58,582 nt of DNA from Haematobacter massiliensis (GTDB lineage: Bacteria > Pseudomonadota > Alphaproteobacteria > Rhodobacterales > Rhodobacteraceae), in the NCBI RefSeq assembly GCF_000740795.1, contig NZ_JGYG01000019.1:1-58582 (forward strand), written 5' to 3'. Positions 49,042-57,028 of this stretch are shown one piece after another. The first letter of the stretch is position 1; each line of letters begins with the position of its first letter. Below the pieces are notes generated by a model. It saw only the letters and a program-made list of their open reading frames with translations. It had not been told where the DNA came from and did not search any database. A program made the translations under genes and the position numbers.

Positions 49042-50218
49042 TGCGTCCCCACGTGCTTTGGATGATCGCAGCGATCTCGTCGTTGACGGCATTCATGGAC
49101 TCGATGGCGCGGTCGAAGGTCTGGCGCGTGAAGTCCTTCTTGTCCGCCTCATACAAGGTCTGCTTGGTCAGCCCTGCATCCGATATCGCCGTCGACTCGA
49201 CCATGTGGTTGGTCAGCACCGAACGCCCGAAGAGCCCGCGGATGAAGGCGATCACCTCGGTTTGCGGGGCGTCGCCCACCTTGTAGCGGGTCGGCAGGAA
49301 CCGGAGCCAATCGAACCGCAGGTTGGCGCCTGCATCGCGGATCACGCCCAGCAGGTCGGCCGTCATCCGCAGGAACTGCGACATGGACATGAGGTCAAGC
49401 ATCTGCGGGTGGACCGTCACCAGGACGCCCGAGGACGCGGAAAGGGCAGACATGGTCAGGAAGCCCAGTTGCGGAGGGCAGTCGATCACGACGACATCGT
49501 AGTCACTTTCGACGCTGTCGAGGGCGTCTCGGACTCTCGCGAAGAAAGCGCGGGCGCCGCCACGCTGGATCGCGGCCGGGGTCTCGTGCTCGAACTCCAT
49601 GAGCTCGAGATTGCCCGGAATGAGATCCAGGCCACGGATGTAGGTCTTCCTGATGACCTCGGAAACCGGAACAGGGTCGTCATACCGGACTGCGTCGTAC
49701 AGCGTCCCGCCTTCCATGAGGTCCAGTTCAGGCTGGATCCCATGCAAGGCGGACAACGACGCCTGCGGATCCAGATCAATGGCCAGCACACGATAACCCT
49801 TGAACGCGAGTCTCTGCGCAAGGTGCGCTGATGTGGTGGTCTTGCCGCTTCCACCCTTGAAATTCACAACGGAAATGACTTGCAGATCGTCGCCCCTACG
49901 ACGGCCCGGCACGTACGTTCCCGGCTTCTTGGCGTTGGCCTCAAGGCTTTGTCTGATCTCCCAGACATCGTCGAGGGTGTAGCGGCGATGGCTACCGGCC
50001 GTCGTCTCAACGTCGGTGATCTTGCCTTCCCGATGAAGTTTGCGAAGATAGGTATGATCGACACCGAGCAACTCGGCCGCCTCACCGCTCGTCAAGCTGC
50101 GCATCACCTTCTTCGCGTCGGGCGGGAAGTGCGCTGCACGTTGTGCATGCAGGTTCGAAGCCAAGAGTTCGGCGTAGTGGCCAATGGCGACGTCCAGGTC
50201 TTTGTCTATCTCGGTCAT
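49025..50218 (-). CDS. repA: RepA partition ATPase (ParA family)
   Basis: The 397-residue protein has an N-terminal MerR-like helix-turn-helix (SGEAAELLGVDHTYLRKLHREGK, described in part) and a ParA ATPase. KGGSGKTT is at 121-128, followed by the switch LAIDLDPQAS and DVVVIDCPPQLG. RepA drives segregation and represses the rep operon. A TAAC-N5-GTTA inverted repeat near 50252 in the upstream region could be an operator. Confidence 0.96.
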   Translation of the reverse strand: MTEIDKDLDVAIGHYAELLASNLHAQRAAHFPPDAKKVMRSLTSGEAAELLGVDHTYLRKLHREGKITDVETTAGSHRRYTLDDVWEIRQSLEANAKKPGTYVPGRRRGDDLQVISVVNFKGGSGKTTTSAHLAQRLAFKGYRVLAIDLDPQASLSALHGIQPELDLMEGGTLYDAVRYDDPVPVSEVIRKTYIRGLDLIPGNLELMEFEHETPAAIQRGGARAFFARVRDALDSVESDYDVVVIDCPPQLGFLTMSALSASSGVLVTVHPQMLDLMSMSQFLRMTADLLGVIRDAGANLRFDWLRFLPTRYKVGDAPQTEVIAFIRGLFGRSVLTNHMVESTAISDAGLTKQTLYEADKKDFTRQTFDRAIESMNAVNDEIAAIIQSTWGRNGKKA

Positions 50219-50387
50219 GCCCCGCTCGATCCGTGGGCGCGATTTTTATGTAACCGCGCGTTATTTTTCGAGACTATTGCCTGACCGACCAGATTCGTGC
50301 AAGCACTTTCTAAATCTGGTGTCAGCCACTGCGTGACGCACAAGAGTAGCCCGGGCTCGTGGACAGGCTTGCTCATGCAACCCGCAT
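50219..50387. promoter_or_regulatory. Divergent promoter region of repA and the VapBC-like pair
   Basis: This region should contain the repA promoter and operator. I see an AT-rich stretch on either side of TAAC-CGCGC-GTTA (50252-50264) but no convincing -35/-10 pair. Confidence 0.35.
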
Positions 50388-50411
50388 GATATACATTACT
50401 GATCGTATATC
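50388..50411 (+). promoter_or_regulatory. Operator of the VapBC-like operon
   Basis: GATATAC-N10-GTATATC is a perfect 7-bp inverted repeat, ending 16 nt before the antitoxin start. It fits an AbrB-type antitoxin dimer binding two half sites. Confidence 0.65.
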
Positions 50412-50427
50412 CACGCAAGAGGCTACG

Positions 50428-50655
50428 ATGCAGGTCGCAAAATGGGGCAACTCGCTTGCCATCCGCTTGCCCGCTGAGCTTGTCCGGGAACTTGGCCTCA
50501 AGGAAGGCGATCAGATCGATCTGGTCAAGGACGACGGCCAGGTCAGAGTCCGTCGTCTGGCGCGCGCGGATGAGGTGCTGACGGGGCTGCGCCGCTTCCG
50601 GGGCAAGCTGCCCGCTGCGGCACGCCTGAGCCGCGACGACGCGCATGAGCGCTGA
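50428..50655 (+). CDS. AbrB/MazE-type antitoxin (VapB-like)
   Basis: The 75-residue protein is a SpoVT-AbrB swapped-hairpin antitoxin: MQVAKWGNSLAIRLPAELV and LGLKEGDQIDLVKDDGQVRV. The C-terminal tail would wrap the PIN toxin. The start at 50428 gives the family's typical beginning. It overlaps the toxin gene by 11 nt. Confidence 0.92.
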   Translation: MQVAKWGNSLAIRLPAELVRELGLKEGDQIDLVKDDGQVRVRRLARADEVLTGLRRFRGKLPAAARLSRDDAHER

Positions 50656-51073
50656 GTTCGCGGATACGAATGTCGTTCTTTACCTGCTCGACGATGGCCC
50701 GAAAGCCGATCGCGCCGAGGTTATCCTGGGGCAGGGTCGCCGGATCAGCGTTCAGGTCCTGAACGAGACGCTGGTGAACTGTCGCCGCAAGGCTGGCCTG
50801 AGCTGGGAGGAAGCAGGGGCGTTTCTTGAGGGCATTCGTGCCTTGTGCCCCGTCGAAGACCTGACCATTCAGACCCACGACGTCGGCCGCGCCTTGGCGG
50901 AACGCTACGGCTTCTCGATCTACGACGCCATGATCGTGGCCAGCGCTTTGGTAGCGGGCTGCACCACGCTGTGGAGCGAGGACATGCAAGATGGCCTGCT
51001 GGTGGAAGGCCAGCTTCGCATCATCAACCCCTGTCGCGTTTGGTTCCCGATTTCAATTGAAGCGGTTAGCTGA
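50645..51073 (+). CDS. PIN-domain toxin (VapC-like)
   Basis: The 142-residue protein has the PIN acidic quartet: D in FADTNVVLYLL, E in NETLVNCRRK, D in YDAMIVASAL and D in SEDMQDG. VapC toxins are Mg-dependent RNases acting on tRNA or rRNA. Together with the upstream antitoxin it forms a plasmid addiction module next to repABC. Confidence 0.92.
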   Translation: MSAEFADTNVVLYLLDDGPKADRAEVILGQGRRISVQVLNETLVNCRRKAGLSWEEAGAFLEGIRALCPVEDLTIQTHDVGRALAERYGFSIYDAMIVASALVAGCTTLWSEDMQDGLLVEGQLRIINPCRVWFPISIEAVS

Positions 51074-51135
51074 AACCTGAGCGGTCTGGTTGGAGCTTGG
51101 CATTTCAGCAAAGGCTCGACGGAAGGGCAGGGGGC

Positions 51136-52245
51136 TCACAGGCCTGCGGCCTTGGTCAGGTTCACCCGGAACCTGTCGCCGCGTCGCTGGTATCGGCGGG
51201 TCATCTCTGCGCTGGCATGACCAAGCTGCTTTTGAACGTAGCGCTCATCAACTTCCGCGCTGCTGGCAAGGCCTGCGCGCAGGGAATGGCCCGAGAACAG
51301 CCGCACGCGCTCGGCTTCAGGCAGATCAGGGCGTAGCCCGGCCTCGCGGGCGCAGGACTTGATCAGCCGGGCGACGTGCTTGTCCGACAACCGCTCGCTC
51401 GTAGCTTTCAGGCCGTTGCGTGACGTGGCGACGAAGATCGGGCCGAAGTCGATCCTTGCGTAATGCAGCCACTGCGTCAGGGCATGGACCGGGCAGGTCT
51501 GATCTGATGAGCCGCGGGCGATTTCGACCTCGCGCCAACCGGTCTTGCCGCGCAGGGTGAGGAGCACGCCGTCCTCCAAGATCTCGACCCAGCCGCCGGA
51601 GTCAGGCGTGTCATCCTTGCCGTGGTCGAGGCTGACAATTTCGGACCGACGCAGGCCACCAGCAAAGCCGATCAGCAGGATCGCCCGGTCGCGCAGGCCG
51701 CGCAAATCGTGGGGGAGGGTTGCCAGCATGTCGCGCAGGTCTTCCGGCAGAATGGCCTCTTTCTGTGCTGGTGGCCCTGCGTGCTTGCGGCGGATGCCAG
51801 CCAGGACGCTGGCAATGTGCCGATCTTTGCGGTCGAGCCGCTCTCCGCGCTGCGCATAGCCCCAGGTCAGGCCAGACAGCCGCCGTTCTATAGAGGAGGC
51901 CGAGAGGGCAGGTGCTTTGCCGCTCGGCGCTGCCAGATCGGCGATGTAGAGGCCGATCAGCTGGGACGACGAGGGGAGAGGGTCCGCGCCACGCATCCGG
52001 CACCAGCGCGCGAAGTGGGCCCAATCCTTGGTGTAGGCCTTCAGCGTGTTCTCCGACGCCGCCTGACGCGCATAGTCACGCGCCGTTTCGACCAGGCGGT
52101 CGAGCGTGCCCGAGCCAGCGACATGGGAGGGCAGGGCGATCGTGTCGCGCTCCGTATCAGCGCTGTCGTCCCGCTCATGGCGATCGGGACGTTCCGGGGG
52201 TTCTGAAGGCGATTTCTCGGGCGTTTCGGTCATACCGTCGAGCAT
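51136..52245 (-). CDS. Tyrosine recombinase/integrase
   Basis: The 369-residue protein has a SAM-like core-binding domain (about 50-155) and a catalytic domain with R199 (GLRRSE), K234, H320-x2-R323 (HSLR), H343 (LGHAS) and Y352. All residues needed are present. The N-terminus is acidic and disordered. It diverges from the DUF1403-scpB pair, an arrangement I recall from other alphaproteobacterial plasmids. It may resolve plasmid multimers rather than integrate. MTETP (52233) is an alternative start. Confidence 0.92.
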   Translation of the reverse strand: MLDGMTETPEKSPSEPPERPDRHERDDSADTERDTIALPSHVAGSGTLDRLVETARDYARQAASENTLKAYTKDWAHFARWCRMRGADPLPSSSQLIGLYIADLAAPSGKAPALSASSIERRLSGLTWGYAQRGERLDRKDRHIASVLAGIRRKHAGPPAQKEAILPEDLRDMLATLPHDLRGLRDRAILLIGFAGGLRRSEIVSLDHGKDDTPDSGGWVEILEDGVLLTLRGKTGWREVEIARGSSDQTCPVHALTQWLHYARIDFGPIFVATSRNGLKATSERLSDKHVARLIKSCAREAGLRPDLPEAERVRLFSGHSLRAGLASSAEVDERYVQKQLGHASAEMTRRYQRRGDRFRVNLTKAAGL

Positions 52246-52318
52246 ACTCCCGGCACGTCCGATAATGCAAACTTATTGGACATTATACACGCGTGACAAG
52301 CGCGGCGGATAAATCGAA

Positions 52319-52332
52319 TTATACTGGTATAA
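52319..52332. promoter_or_regulatory. Inverted repeat in the integrase-DUF1403 divergent region
   Basis: TTATAC-TG-GTATAA is a 6-bp inverted repeat with a 2-nt spacer in an AT-rich patch, framed by GCGGCG and CGCCGC. It could be a recombinase core site or an operator for the divergent genes. Confidence 0.35.
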
Positions 52333-52359
52333 AGCGCCGCTACTTGCTAGCCTCTCCGC

Positions 52360-53277
52360 ATGTCCCGTGCCGTGAAATCTCCCCCGCCTGCCCCAATCCC
52401 TCCGGCCGTGCCGCGATGGATACGGCACGCCGTGGGCCGCGATAATCCTGAAATTGCAATGTTTTTTTCCGGAGCAGCGCTCGCCACTTTGGATCCCTTC
52501 GTGCGTTCTGATGATGTCGTTGGGATGCTCTGGCGCAAGCGGTTGGCGCTTACCGCTGCTGCGGCGATCTCAGGGTTTGAGGGTCGCCGGGAAGGGGAAG
52601 CCGAATTACGCGATGCCCTGGCTTTTTGTAAATCTGGCGATGACCCAGGTCCGGCCGGGCGGATGCTGATCGGCTGGCGTGCTTTGGGCGAGGCGCGGGC
52701 CCTGCGCTCGGCAGAATGGCCGGCGCGGCTGCCCGGCTTCTTTGATCTGTCGCCCGAGCCGGTATCAGTGCTCTTGCAGGACCTTGGAGCGCGGTTTGTT
52801 GGTCGCGCCCATCCGCTGCGCTTTGCGGCTCAGGCGGCCAGGGAGGTTCTTGCCCTGGGCCCGGCCTATCGCGGTCTCGCCCTCTGGCTGGCGGATGCGG
52901 CTTTGGCCCGGGCGCTTGGACAGGATCGTCCTGTGCCGTTGCTCGCGCCCCATCTGCCGCGTTCGGCTTTTCGTCTAGAGGGCGAGGCGTGGCTTGCTGC
53001 CTGCGCGAGCGCCTGGGGCAGGGGAGCGGTTGCGGCTATTGATCTCCACGTCGATCTGGCCCGCCGTGCCGATGCCTTGCGCGCGGCAAACCTGCGGCGG
53101 CCAGGAAAGGACACGGCCGCTATCATCACCGCCCTTCAGTCCGAGGATGCGCTGGCGGCACAGGCGGGGAAGGATGCCAGTGATCGTGCGGCGCGGCGCT
53201 TGCTCGGCAGGCTGACATCGCTCGGGCTGGTGCGCGAGCTGACCGGCCGCCCGACGTTCCGGCTGTATGGGTTATGA
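52360..53277 (+). CDS. DUF1403 family protein
   Basis: The 305-residue protein matches DUF1403: VPRWIRHAVGRDNPEIAMFF, a long Ala/Leu/Arg-rich helical middle and a C-terminal winged-helix-like end (ASDRAARRLLGRLTSLGLVREL). The function is unknown. It overlaps the scpB-like gene (ATGA) and is probably a partner in chromosome or plasmid organisation, or in recombination with the integrase. Confidence 0.85.
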   Translation: MSRAVKSPPPAPIPPAVPRWIRHAVGRDNPEIAMFFSGAALATLDPFVRSDDVVGMLWRKRLALTAAAAISGFEGRREGEAELRDALAFCKSGDDPGPAGRMLIGWRALGEARALRSAEWPARLPGFFDLSPEPVSVLLQDLGARFVGRAHPLRFAAQAAREVLALGPAYRGLALWLADAALARALGQDRPVPLLAPHLPRSAFRLEGEAWLAACASAWGRGAVAAIDLHVDLARRADALRAANLRRPGKDTAAIITALQSEDALAAQAGKDASDRAARRLLGRLTSLGLVRELTGRPTFRLYGL

Positions 53278-53915
53278 CCATGGCCCCGAAATCATCTGAG
53301 CCGCTGGACACCGAACTTGCCGATCTGCCACAGGCCTTGCGCTGGCGGGAGTGGATGGCGCGGGTCGAGGCCGTGCTGTTCGCCGCCTCGGAGCCCATGG
53401 GCCGGGAGGTGCTGACGCGTGTGGTGGGCCGGGACTGTGCGCTTGATCTCCTGATCGAGGATATTTCTGCTGAACTGGCGGGTAGGCCTTACGAGATCGC
53501 GCGTATTGCGGGAGGTTGGCAGTTTCGCACCAAACCGCAACACGCGGCGGCGATCCGCGCTGCCCGCAAGGAGGGGGAAGGGGGTCGCGATTTAACCCCG
53601 AACGAGGCCCTCGTCTTGACCATCATTGCCTATATGCAGCCGGTGACCCGTGGTGCGATCGCGCGGTTGATGGGTCGAGAGGTGAGCCGCGATCTGATTG
53701 CACGTCTGCACCGTCAAAACTTGATCGCCCGTGGTCCGCGCAGCCCGGAACCGGGCGCGCCCTATACTTACGTCACCACGCCGGGTTTCCTGGTGCAGTT
53801 CGGGTTGGAGACCCTGCGCGATCTGCCCGATATCGAGGCGCTGCAGGATGCCGGGCTGCTGAAGCCGGTGGCCGATGTCGATATGGATCTGCCGATTGCC
53901 GCTGAGCAGGAATGA
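53274..53915 (+). CDS. ScpB-like SMC-kleisin accessory protein
   Basis: The 213-residue protein has the two winged-helix domains of ScpB (RVEAVLFAASEPMGREVL, PYEIARIAGGWQFRTKPQHA, and LTPNEALVLTIIAYMQPVTRG). Chromosomal ScpB works with ScpA and SMC; this plasmid version has no scpA or smc beside it. It is translationally coupled to DUF1403. Confidence 0.88.
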   Translation: MTMAPKSSEPLDTELADLPQALRWREWMARVEAVLFAASEPMGREVLTRVVGRDCALDLLIEDISAELAGRPYEIARIAGGWQFRTKPQHAAAIRAARKEGEGGRDLTPNEALVLTIIAYMQPVTRGAIARLMGREVSRDLIARLHRQNLIARGPRSPEPGAPYTYVTTPGFLVQFGLETLRDLPDIEALQDAGLLKPVADVDMDLPIAAEQE

Positions 53916-53941
53916 TTTCACCTGCTCAGTGCTCTATCTGT

Positions 53942-54604
53942 TCAAGGCCGACGGGAGAGGAGAGCCGTGACCTGCTGCGTGCTGTCCAGCCAGGCGGCCA
54001 CGTCTGGACGGCGCCATTCTATGATCCTGCGAATGCGCTGGTGATCTTCATGCAGATTTCGAGCGAAGATGGGCTCGTGATGCGCGATCCGGTTTCTCAG
54101 CTTCCGGACCTCGTCGATGTCATCGAACAATCTGGCGCGGGCTTCTGACAGCGTCAGTGCTTTGTCATATCCCGGAAATGTCGCCGCGAGGTGGGGATCC
54201 CAGATCCGAGGCTGCTGGCCTTTCAAGAACAGGAAGCGCCAAAAGGCGAACTTCAGCTCGGCGACGACCTTTCCCGCTGTGGGAAGCTTCGCTGCGCAGT
54301 CTGTCAGATCTTCTCTGGGCCTGTAGCCCCTCGTTGGTGCTGGGAGCGTGTAGACGAAACCGCGGTTAAGATGCCAGTTGCCTCCAAAAACCGCCTCAAT
54401 CGCCTCGACTGCTCCGTTTCGGATCGACAGCTCGCAGTACTGTAGCATGACGTAAAAAGCGGCAGACACATCGGTGTTCCAGCAGTAGAGATCCATCGCC
54501 CTCTGACGATCGCCCGCGGTTTCACGCAGATAGGTGCTGAACCGGGGAGGTGACAGCACGGCCTCAAGCTCAAAAATCAGCTGGTTCGAAAATCGTGTCT
54601 GCAT
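53942..54604 (-). CDS. HEPN/Abi-like protein, candidate abortive-infection RNase
   Basis: The 220-residue protein resembles Abi-like (AbiD/F) proteins: an N-terminal FELEAVLSPPRFSTYL, central YCWNTDVSAAFYVMLQYCELSIRN, and a C-terminal HEPN motif KLRNRIAHHEPIF containing R-x4-H. HEPN domains of this type cleave RNA. No separate antitoxin is adjacent. Flanking DNA includes a gene remnant, as in defence islands. It converges with the scpB-like gene. Confidence 0.82.
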   Translation of the reverse strand: MQTRFSNQLIFELEAVLSPPRFSTYLRETAGDRQRAMDLYCWNTDVSAAFYVMLQYCELSIRNGAVEAIEAVFGGNWHLNRGFVYTLPAPTRGYRPREDLTDCAAKLPTAGKVVAELKFAFWRFLFLKGQQPRIWDPHLAATFPGYDKALTLSEARARLFDDIDEVRKLRNRIAHHEPIFARNLHEDHQRIRRIIEWRRPDVAAWLDSTQQVTALLSRRP

Positions 54605-54907
54605 GGGACGTTGCGGTATAGTGATATTGACCAGAAGACCATAGTGACCTATCTAGATCAGGTAAGGCTTTGAGGTTCGCGGGCATCTGCCTTCCCTCAT
54701 CGTCGTAAGATCTGCAGAAAGCCCGTCGCGTTCGCGGCGGGTTTTCTAATTTGGGCACTATGTGCGGACTGCCATGCTGTAGGTTGCGCCCTGCCTGCGA
54801 TTTAGCAGGCAGGGCAAGGGCAGCGGCTGGTCAACGAGTTTTATAATCCAAACCGGCGATGTGACTTCAGAATTTATGCCGCCTTGGGAGACAGATGTCT
54901 GTAGGCT
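54605..54907. other. Intergenic region between the HEPN gene and the GIY-YIG remnant
   Basis: The first part should hold the HEPN promoter. Apart from a terminator hairpin at 54722-54747 nothing is recognisable. The AT content is higher than in the surroundings. Confidence 0.4.
54722..54747 (+). terminator. Intrinsic terminator-like hairpin, orphan
   Basis: CCCGTCGC and GCGGCGGG form an 8-bp stem (one T-G pair) with a GTTC loop, followed by TTTTCT. No plus-strand gene ends near it, so an unannotated small RNA, or a leftover end of a lost gene, may lie upstream. Confidence 0.6.
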
Positions 54908-55213
54908 TTATTTGTCTGGCCGCAGGACGAGACTGGCCTTCCCTGGATCATAGCGAAATTCTGTGATCGTTCCGTCTTTAATCTTCTGAACGGCCTCATC
55001 AATCACGAAGAGCGGCACTAGGAACCATTCGCGCGGAGTTACGGGTCTTCCGAACCGATCGGCAATCTCGATATTGAGCTGAGCGTTTCCGAAAATTCGG
55101 TGGATGAGGTTCTCGAGCCGAGTCTGGTTGATGTTGTAGAGCTCATAGGTCGCTACGACCTCAACTGGGGCCATGAGGAATGTGGGCTGTAGCTGCGCAC
55201 CTGCTATCCACAT
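54908..55213 (-). pseudogene. C-terminal remnant of a GIY-YIG nuclease family protein
   Basis: The 101 residues contain ATYELYNINQTRLENLIHRIF and GRPVTPREWFLVPLFVIDEA. I recall these as the C-terminus of plasmid-borne GIY-YIG (T5orf172-type) proteins. The nuclease part with G-I-Y...Y-I-G is absent; the frame starts abruptly next to the cytochrome P450 gene. It is a 5'-truncated remnant. Confidence 0.6.
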
Positions 55214-55270
55214 GGGAGGCGTTCGAGGCCACGAAGGATGCGCGGTCGGTCGATCCGGACGAGGGCGAAG

Positions 55271-56524
55271 CTACTGCCGAGGCCTGACGTTACGCATGAT
55301 GAACCGAGATTTGGGCATGGGCGGCAGTTCTCCGGTTTCCAGATCCAGATCCAGATCCTGATCCGGCACTTCGTAGTCGATGGCGTTCACGAAGAAACTG
55401 CAAAACGCCTTCATCTGGCTGATCGCGATCCACTCGCCCGGACAACGGTGGTTCCTGTGGTGATCGCCACCGCCCTGCGGAATGAACTCGTAGGGAGTGA
55501 CCTCCCGATCGTGAAACCGCTCGGGCCGGAACTCTTGCGGCGCGTCCCACGAACGAGCGTCGGTATTCGTGCCGTAGAGGTCGAGCAGAACCCTGTACCC
55601 TTTGGGAAAGCGATATCCGCGCCACTCGAAATCGCTCTTCACCCGTGCCGCAACCGCGGGAAAGAACGGATACAGACGGCGGACCTCTTGCACGAAAGGT
55701 TCGAGCTGTCCCTCGTCGTCCTTCAGCTTTTGCCGCCACTCGGGATGCCGATGTAAAGCATGCGCCGCCTGAACTATGAACACGGATACCGCGACGGTCG
55801 GGCGCAGGACATTCAACAGCTCTACGGCGGCCACCCTGGGGGTCAACAACTCCCCATCGAGATCGCGCCATGTCGCGATGATATGAAGGGCACTTTCCTG
55901 CGTCGGCTGAAGCTCACCATCGCGGACCTGTTGGATTAGCCGTGCTGCCCATTTTTCCAGGCGGTGGCGCGCCAGACGCGCGCGCCAGTGTTTGGGGCCA
56001 AGGGCCCCGGCGTCCTGAAAAAGCGCTGTAAGCTGCGCCCTTCGGGTCGCCACCTCAGCTTCATCAAGCGGCACCCTGGCCCAGGCGCAGACAGCTCTTG
56101 TGAGCATTTCGCGCACTTCGTCATAGAGGACGACCTCGTTCCTCGCCTCCCAGTCCGGCGCATATTTGTCCAACATGTGAAGCGACGTGCCCTGAAGCGC
56201 GGCGATCCGCTCGGTCCCCATGAGTGACATGAACATCTTCTTGCGGTGCTGGTGGGCAGCGCCGTCCAATCCCTGAACGCCGCCTTCGCCCAGCAGGGTC
56301 TTCTGTATGCGGCCCGGCATCGAGCCCGCGCGGATCAGTTTATCCTCGGAATAGAAAACTTCCGCTGCCGCCGCGCCGGTCATGCAGATCGTCTCTTGAA
56401 GGAGGATGCGGGTTTCGAACAGGTCTGTGTCGAGTGCGCGGCAGGTCTCCGAGATGAACCCATATGGGTTGCGCAGCAGGGCGAGTGTGCTGTCAAAGCC
56501 TTTCGCAGATGGTATGCCGAACAT
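55271..56524 (-). CDS. CYP152-family cytochrome P450 peroxygenase
   Basis: The 417-residue protein is a P450 of the H2O2-using fatty acid peroxygenase class. Haem ligand C361 lies in PQGGGDHHRNHRCPGEW, the E280-x-x-R283 pair is present, and R241-P242 replaces the usual acid-alcohol pair and binds the substrate carboxylate. Q84 (VQGLDG) corresponds to the Gln of P450-BSbeta rather than the His of OleT, predicting hydroxylation over decarboxylation. It starts 3 nt after lspA ends, an unexpected place in a metal-export operon. Confidence 0.93.
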   Translation of the reverse strand: MFGIPSAKGFDSTLALLRNPYGFISETCRALDTDLFETRILLQETICMTGAAAAEVFYSEDKLIRAGSMPGRIQKTLLGEGGVQGLDGAAHQHRKKMFMSLMGTERIAALQGTSLHMLDKYAPDWEARNEVVLYDEVREMLTRAVCAWARVPLDEAEVATRRAQLTALFQDAGALGPKHWRARLARHRLEKWAARLIQQVRDGELQPTQESALHIIATWRDLDGELLTPRVAAVELLNVLRPTVAVSVFIVQAAHALHRHPEWRQKLKDDEGQLEPFVQEVRRLYPFFPAVAARVKSDFEWRGYRFPKGYRVLLDLYGTNTDARSWDAPQEFRPERFHDREVTPYEFIPQGGGDHHRNHRCPGEWIAISQMKAFCSFFVNAIDYEVPDQDLDLDLETGELPPMPKSRFIMRNVRPRQ

Positions 56525-56527
56525 GGG

Positions 56528-57028
56528 TTACACCCCCGTTGTGTTTTCCTTGCGTTCACTCTGACCAGGCTTGTCCTTCGCAGAGCGGAAGCTGTCCCAG
56601 AACAGCAGGGCTGCGCCGCAGAAAATCGTTACGTCCGCGAGATTGAAGGACGGCCAGTGGTATGATCCGTAATGGAAGTCGAGAAAGTCAGGAACGGCCT
56701 GATAGCGTACGCGGTCAAGAATATTGCCGAGTGCGCCGCCGATGATCAGACCGAGAGCGGCAGCTGTCAGCCTGTCCGGCGCGCGCCATAACCAGATCAA
56801 TAGCCATGCCACGATCACGCCAGCAAGCGCGATGAGACCCCACCACGGTACGAACCCGCCGAGCATACCGAAGCTGACCCCATCGTTCAGAACCCGCACG
56901 AGGTTAAGAAAGGGTAAAACCTCGACCCCGCTCTCGAGCGCCGGTGTGGTCAGGGCGAGCGCCTTGGTGCCCTGATCGAGACCGAGCGCTGCGATTGCGC
57001 AGAGCCCACCGAGAACGCGACCGTTCAT
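56528..57028 (-). CDS. lspA: LspA, prolipoprotein signal peptidase II
   Basis: The 166-residue protein has four helices and the catalytic Asp pair: N-x-x-D in GGALGNILDRVRYQAVPDFLDF and D in FNLADVTIFCG. The start overlaps the transporter stop (ATGA). Accessory LspA copies are found with cation exporters, as in the lead-resistance pbr operon (PbrB/PbrC). The extra copy probably processes a lipoprotein or assists metal sequestration there. Confidence 0.95.
   Translation of the reverse strand: MNGRVLGGLCAIAALGLDQGTKALALTTPALESGVEVLPFLNLVRVLNDGVSFGMLGGFVPWWGLIALAGVIVAWLLIWLWRAPDRLTAAALGLIIGGALGNILDRVRYQAVPDFLDFHYGSYHWPSFNLADVTIFCGAALLFWDSFRSAKDKPGQSERKENTTGV

Noticed and set aside
54570-54758. 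62-codon minus-strand frame upstream of the HEPN gene
   Set aside because: It runs through a terminator hairpin, overlaps the HEPN start and has no ribosome site; not taken as a leader peptide or antitoxin.
55180-55287. Short plus-strand frame MWAVAAHLLSTWEAF... between the GIY-YIG remnant and the P450
   Set aside because: Only 35 codons, overlapping both neighbours; possibly the tail of a lost gene, but not supportable.
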